64,000 bases of DNA from Chitinophaga pollutisoli (GTDB taxonomy: Bacteria; Bacteroidota; Bacteroidia; Chitinophagales; Chitinophagaceae): the NCBI RefSeq assembly GCF_038396755.1, contig NZ_CP149822.1:6014844-6078843 (forward strand). Direction: 5' to 3'. This document shows, piece by piece, positions 59,885 to 64,000 of the stretch (within the stretch, counting starts at the first letter, position 1; every line of letters starts with the position of its first letter). Position numbers and translations under genes: made by a program. The notes under the pieces are model-generated. The model worked only from the letters and a program-made list of their open reading frames with translations. It ran no database searches and was not told where the DNA came from.

Positions 59885-62800
59885 GAAGATTTTTACGCAT
59901 TCTATTTATATTATTATCCGCCTCCTCCATGGCACTCGGCCAATCGAGCCGCTGGGATCCGAAGATGACCGCGCCCGCCACGGTGTGCTTCGATTCCCAA
60001 CTGGAAAGGTACGCCTCCATCCACGCTTTTTTCCGCGACAACAAAGCTGAATGGAACGATCCGGATTTTGTAACGCCGGACAGCGTCGTGTGGGTCATTA
60101 CGCCTCCAACCGGCCCGGCCTACACGCACCGCTTTTCCTGGCCGCAACCGGCGACCATTCTTTGGAGCGATACCCGCGCCCGGTCCATCATGCTCGATAT
60201 CACTATGGTGGGTACCTACCAGGTGACGGCTACGTTGTACGACCGTGTAAACGGCAACAACTATGTCCGTAGCGTTTCCAAAAATATCGTCGTGACCGAC
60301 TGTTCCATGGCGGAATGCTACGGCAGCTTCAAGCCACAGTCCAACTTCCTGGAGGATTTCGGGGACTTCACGGCTGGCGGCCCCCGCCGGCAGGTAACAA
60401 CAGGAACGATTGAATATGATTACAACGGCAATCCGTATACCTCGGCCAATACAAACAACTGGCCGCTGGAAGACAACGATTATACCGTTTATTACAACGC
60501 CATCCGCGGGGGGCGTCCGGAATGGGGCGATATCTACGATCATACCAATGATGGCCGCTTGGGCGGCATGCTGATCGCCAACTCCGCACATGAAAAGAAA
60601 ACTTTCTATAAAAGAGAGGTAACGGGGCTTTGTCCTGGCGCCAAATACAACTTCTCCGCCTGGTTCATCAACCTGAACTCACTGCAGGTGTTAAATAATA
60701 CCTGCGCCAGTTATAATGATGATTACCGATATGCCGGTGTGACTTTTATCGTAAGAAATGCGTCCACCGGCCTCCCGATCGGTTCGTTCTATACAGGTGA
60801 CGTATCGATGGACCTCCGTCGTAACAACCCGGGCGACCATCGCCTCACCGGCTGGCAGAAATACGGCGGCACTGTAACGCTCCCGCCCGGTGTAACAAAT
60901 GTGACCGTGGAGATCCGTAACGAAAACCCCGGCGGTTGCGGTAACGATATCGCGGTGGACGACATCGCCTTTGAGTTCTGCGCGCCGGATATTTATTCTT
61001 ATATCGACGGAACGGAAAAAACGAGTGACCAGGTGTGCCCCGGCGCCGGCCTGACCGTTACTTCCGTAATCACGCCCGCGAACTATTTCACCAATCCCGA
61101 ATACCAATGGGAATACCGCGCGGGCACGACTGGCGCCTGGACCGTAATCCCCGCTACCGCGGGTTATACTGGTTTGAATACGCCGGTGCTGACGATTCCC
61201 GAAGGGTTGTTGCAAGCCGGGGAATTATGGTATTACCGCCTGATGGTGATTGAAGCGGGCAACCGCGCCGCCAACCAGGCCCAGTGTTATACACCTGGCA
61301 ATATGGTTATGATCCAGGTGCTGAACCCTCCGGAGATCAGGGTACCTCGCGACTCTTTGTGCCGTGGCGAAACCCTGGTACTGACAGCGCAGGATCTGAG
61401 GACGCCCACGCAGATGGGGTATGAAGACTTTGTGTTTGAGGGCGACTATATCCTGCCATGGCCATCCGGCCCGCAGCCGAAAAATCAGATTCTTATCCGG
61501 CCCGATGTTACATCACAATACATCGTATCGGGTAAGGCTGAATTCGGTATGGGCGACAACGGGCAGCCCCGTGTCTGTACCCGTAAGGATACGATCCTTA
61601 TACACGTAGACGTGCCGCCGGTGGTGAACCTGGGGCGCGATACGGTACTTTGTGCCGGTGAGTCCGTTACACTGGACGCCGGCGCGGCCAATACAGCGTA
61701 TAATATTCGATGGCTGCCGAGCCTGGCTGCCACGCAGACTATTACCGTTACCGCTCCCATGATCGATGGTGATTCCATCAAACCGATCGTAGAGGTAAAA
61801 AATGGCCAATGTATCGTGAGAGATACGGTGACGATCGTGAACGCTACCATTCCTAATGCGAATATCGTTGTACCGGCGATTGCCTGCCGCGACCCCTTCG
61901 TTAGCACCTACCGGCTGCGCAACCAGGGAGGAACGCCTGTGGATAAAACGCTGTACGACGTAATCTGGAGCATAGTCGGCGATCCGCATGGAGCGAGCTT
62001 GACAATCCCGGCCGGAGCGCCGAACGAACGGAACATTATTAATCTCCCGGAAAACATCCCTGTTACCGTGAAGATGGTAATTAAAGCGAGGAATGCGCCG
62101 TGTGTGGATTCGTCCGTTGTTTCGGTGGTTTCTTATACCCGGCCCACGGCGGAAGTAACAGACGTTACGCTGGTACAGTGTTCCCGTCAGTTTACCATGT
62201 CTGCCGTACCGTTAACGGACACGACCTTAACCGGCACATGGGTGACAGATGACTGGAATATAGAGATTCCCGCCGGCCAGGTTAACAATCCGAATGCCGT
62301 GGTGACATTCCATGGCAACCCCGGTGAAACGGGCTTGTTAAGATGGGTCGTGTCGAAGAATGACGGCAACACAACTTGTCCGGAAGCGGAAACCGAAGTG
62401 ACGTTGATCTACGAAGAGCCTCCGACCGTTACTATCGCCTCCGTCATGGACGTGTGTATCGCAACGCCTGCGCAGTTCGATCTTCCTTTTACCACCACCA
62501 ACGATCCTACTTTCTATCGCCTGGAAGCTATCGCTCCTGCCCTCCCCGGATTCGTGCCGGTGATGCTGGGAACGCTTACAACCGACGCTGGAAATATTTC
62601 AATAACTTATCCAGGTACGGTACCGGCGGGCATCACTTACCGCTTCCGCCTTACGGTGCTCAAACCCGTGGGTACGGAAAATGATACCTGCCGCGATGTG
62701 AAGGAATTCGATGTCACCTTCAATTCCCGGTCCACCACGCCAACATTAACCGTGTCTGACGCCAGCATCTGCGCAGGTGCCACCTCCAGGATCTCCATTA

Positions 62801-64000
62801 CCGGAGGTACGCTCGGTTCAGACGCCGAATGGGTTTGGTACAGCGGGAATTGTGCTACCGGTACGGAAATCGCGCGCGGTGTGAATTACATCGACGTATC
62901 TCCTACTTCCACCACTACTTATTCCGTTCGGGCCATAGATAACTCTGCCTGTGGAAATGGTATTTGCGTATCTACGACAGTGACGGTTTACGCGCAACCG
63001 GACAAACCGAATGCAGGGCCTGACCAGGAACATTGTAACGTGGCGCAATTCACGATGAATGCATCCGCGCCCAGCGTTACAGGTGCAACCGGGTCGTGGA
63101 CAATGGTGGGTACGGGAACCGTTACCAATATCAACAATCGCCAGACTACGGTGAATGTACCTGCGGGGCAGACCGTATTGATGATCTGGCGTGTTAGTCA
63201 CGGTGCTTGTACCGTAGTGTCAGACACGGTGCAGTTGCGTAATCTGGTACCGATTACGAATAATACTATTGCCGCCAATCAGATCATTTGTCCGGATGAG
63301 CAACCCGCTCAGCTGATGGGTAGCGCACCTGCGGGCGGCAGTGGAACATATACTTATATCTGGCAGTCCAGCACGACCAGCGGAACAGCAGGTTATACGA
63401 CTATTCCAGGTGTGGCGGCTCAAAATTATCAGCCTCCGGTGCTGACGAATTCCACCTGGTACCGCCGCGTGGTTGTCTCCGGCGAATGTTCGGACACTTC
63501 GGCTGCTGTGGCGATTACTGTATCGCTGGCTCCTCCCGTCGTGGAAACCACGCCGGCAGATACGACGGTCAATTGCCTGATTGGTCGCGACTATACGACT
63601 TATTTCGGTACCCCGACCTTTAGCCATCCGCTGGGGCTGGCGCTGACGATTACCCATCGCGACAGCCTTGGGACGCAAACATGCGGGCAGACGCTTACCC
63701 GCATCTGGAAAGCTGTGGATCGCTGCGATGATTCTGTGGTAACGCGTCAGACGATTACTGTCGTAGATACCACTAAGCCTGTGTTCAATTGGCCCGGCAA
63801 CCGCAGGCCGGTAGACACGACGGTGAACTGTAACGCCTTCCCTGCAAGGTGGCGCCCCACTGCTACCGACAACTGTGCATCGAATAATAACGTGACGGTA
63901 ACGGTTGATGACAGGCGTGATCCTGGCTCCACCGGTACCTGCGTCAATAACTACCGGATGATCCGCGTGTGGACGGCCACCGACCTTTGTGGTAACGTTC
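59881..64000 (+). CDS. Giant secreted Ig/HYR-repeat surface protein, N-terminal 1373 residues (3' end outside window)
   Basis: One frame stays open from ATG 59881 to the window end. A signal peptide (RILFILLSASSMALGQ) leads into a ~340-residue N-terminal region with CYGSFKPQSNFLEDFGDFTAGG and a carbohydrate-binding-like beta domain (TVTLPPGVTNVTVEIRNENPGGCGNDIAVDDIAFEFC). Ig-like domains follow, recognisable by VCPGAGLTVTS, LCAGESVTLDAGA and ICAGATSRISITGG, then PKD/Ig repeats and an HYR-like stretch near residues 1215-1373 (DTTVNCLIGRDYTTYFGTP, ATDNCASNNNVTVTVDD, WTATDLCGNV). Such proteins of Bacteroidota are usually type IX secretion cargo ending in a sorting or gliding-motility-associated domain, which lies outside the window. 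Confidence 0.92.
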   Translation, partial: MRRFLRILFILLSASSMALGQSSRWDPKMTAPATVCFDSQLERYASIHAFFRDNKAEWNDPDFVTPDSVVWVITPPTGPAYTHRFSWPQPATILWSDTRARSIMLDITMVGTYQVTATLYDRVNGNNYVRSVSKNIVVTDCSMAECYGSFKPQSNFLEDFGDFTAGGPRRQVTTGTIEYDYNGNPYTSANTNNWPLEDNDYTVYYNAIRGGRPEWGDIYDHTNDGRLGGMLIANSAHEKKTFYKREVTGLCPGAKYNFSAWFINLNSLQVLNNTCASYNDDYRYAGVTFIVRNASTGLPIGSFYTGDVSMDLRRNNPGDHRLTGWQKYGGTVTLPPGVTNVTVEIRNENPGGCGNDIAVDDIAFEFCAPDIYSYIDGTEKTSDQVCPGAGLTVTSVITPANYFTNPEYQWEYRAGTTGAWTVIPATAGYTGLNTPVLTIPEGLLQAGELWYYRLMVIEAGNRAANQAQCYTPGNMVMIQVLNPPEIRVPRDSLCRGETLVLTAQDLRTPTQMGYEDFVFEGDYILPWPSGPQPKNQILIRPDVTSQYIVSGKAEFGMGDNGQPRVCTRKDTILIHVDVPPVVNLGRDTVLCAGESVTLDAGAANTAYNIRWLPSLAATQTITVTAPMIDGDSIKPIVEVKNGQCIVRDTVTIVNATIPNANIVVPAIACRDPFVSTYRLRNQGGTPVDKTLYDVIWSIVGDPHGASLTIPAGAPNERNIINLPENIPVTVKMVIKARNAPCVDSSVVSVVSYTRPTAEVTDVTLVQCSRQFTMSAVPLTDTTLTGTWVTDDWNIEIPAGQVNNPNAVVTFHGNPGETGLLRWVVSKNDGNTTCPEAETEVTLIYEEPPTVTIASVMDVCIATPAQFDLPFTTTNDPTFYRLEAIAPALPGFVPVMLGTLTTDAGNISITYPGTVPAGITYRFRLTVLKPVGTENDTCRDVKEFDVTFNSRSTTPTLTVSDASICAGATSRISITGGTLGSDAEWVWYSGNCATGTEIARGVNYIDVSPTSTTTYSVRAIDNSACGNGICVSTTVTVYAQPDKPNAGPDQEHCNVAQFTMNASAPSVTGATGSWTMVGTGTVTNINNRQTTVNVPAGQTVLMIWRVSHGACTVVSDTVQLRNLVPITNNTIAANQIICPDEQPAQLMGSAPAGGSGTYTYIWQSSTTSGTAGYTTIPGVAAQNYQPPVLTNSTWYRRVVVSGECSDTSAAVAITVSLAPPVVETTPADTTVNCLIGRDYTTYFGTPTFSHPLGLALTITHRDSLGTQTCGQTLTRIWKAVDRCDDSVVTRQTITVVDTTKPVFNWPGNRRPVDTTVNCNAFPARWRPTATDNCASNNNVTVTVDDRRDPGSTGTCVNNYRMIRVWTATDLCGNV

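Overview
The window reads as chromosomal DNA of a Bacteroidota bacterium, most likely family Chitinophagaceae (Chitinophaga-like). The signs are a SusC/SusD pair, DUF4252, BT_3928-type, DUF1599, DUF2141, DUF2490, DUF6496 and DUF6580 proteins, an ECF sigma module, weak Shine-Dalgarno signals, and several promoters of the Bacteroidota type (TTTG or TTG, about 18-22 bp, TAnnTTTG). GC content looks moderately high. No insertion sequence, prophage, integrase, rRNA or CRISPR array was seen.

Layout. 1-4.5 kb: the end of a SusC/SusD nutrient-uptake operon followed by two TlpA-like thioredoxin-fold proteins. 4.6-13 kb: a LuxR-type response regulator, a small lipoprotein, single enzymes (GNAT, methyltransferase, PhnA, carboxylesterase), a DciA-like protein, and a reverse-strand ECF sigma / putative anti-sigma / DUF4252 / DUF4252 operon. 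13-17.5 kb: DUF1599, BT_3928-type and a solitary OppB/DppB-type permease facing folP-cdaA (folate synthesis, c-di-AMP). 18-25.4 kb: YraN, ManA, a DUF6580 membrane protein, a Dph6-like ATP pyrophosphatase, LepA, and an acyl-CoA-binding-protein / RocD / CCC1-like operon. 25.4-31 kb: a DPP IV-type peptidase, a DUF481-like remnant, a conserved hypothetical and an MscS channel. 31-37.1 kb: a cobalamin-riboswitch operon with two BtuG-like propeller lipoproteins, BtuB and a PKD-like surface protein. 37-45.6 kb: lipase, CoA-transferase, alcohol dehydrogenase, small envelope proteins, an H1-like basic protein, an unusual UbiA-family protein and a hybrid histidine kinase. 46-49 kb: a four-gene operon of uncharacterised proteins built on DUF2589 paralogues, the best candidate here for an undescribed system. 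49.7-52.2 kb: two near-identical tRNA-Arg(ACG) units flanking a TPR histidine kinase. 52.3-59.4 kb: RlmH, rhomboid, TilS, a TPR protein, EtfBA, bifunctional nuclease, IspE, RplT and RpmI. 59.9 kb to the end: the first ~1370 residues of a giant secreted Ig/HYR-type surface protein that runs off the window.

Four genes are broken relative to their families: the DPP IV peptidase, the DUF481 protein and the rhomboid protease each lack one base next to a short homopolymer, and the PKD-like protein of the B12 operon has an in-frame TGA. The three indels could be assembly errors; the stop and the apparent lack of a start codon in the DUF481 gene fit real decay better. All family names come from reading motifs and remembered family patterns; no database search was run.
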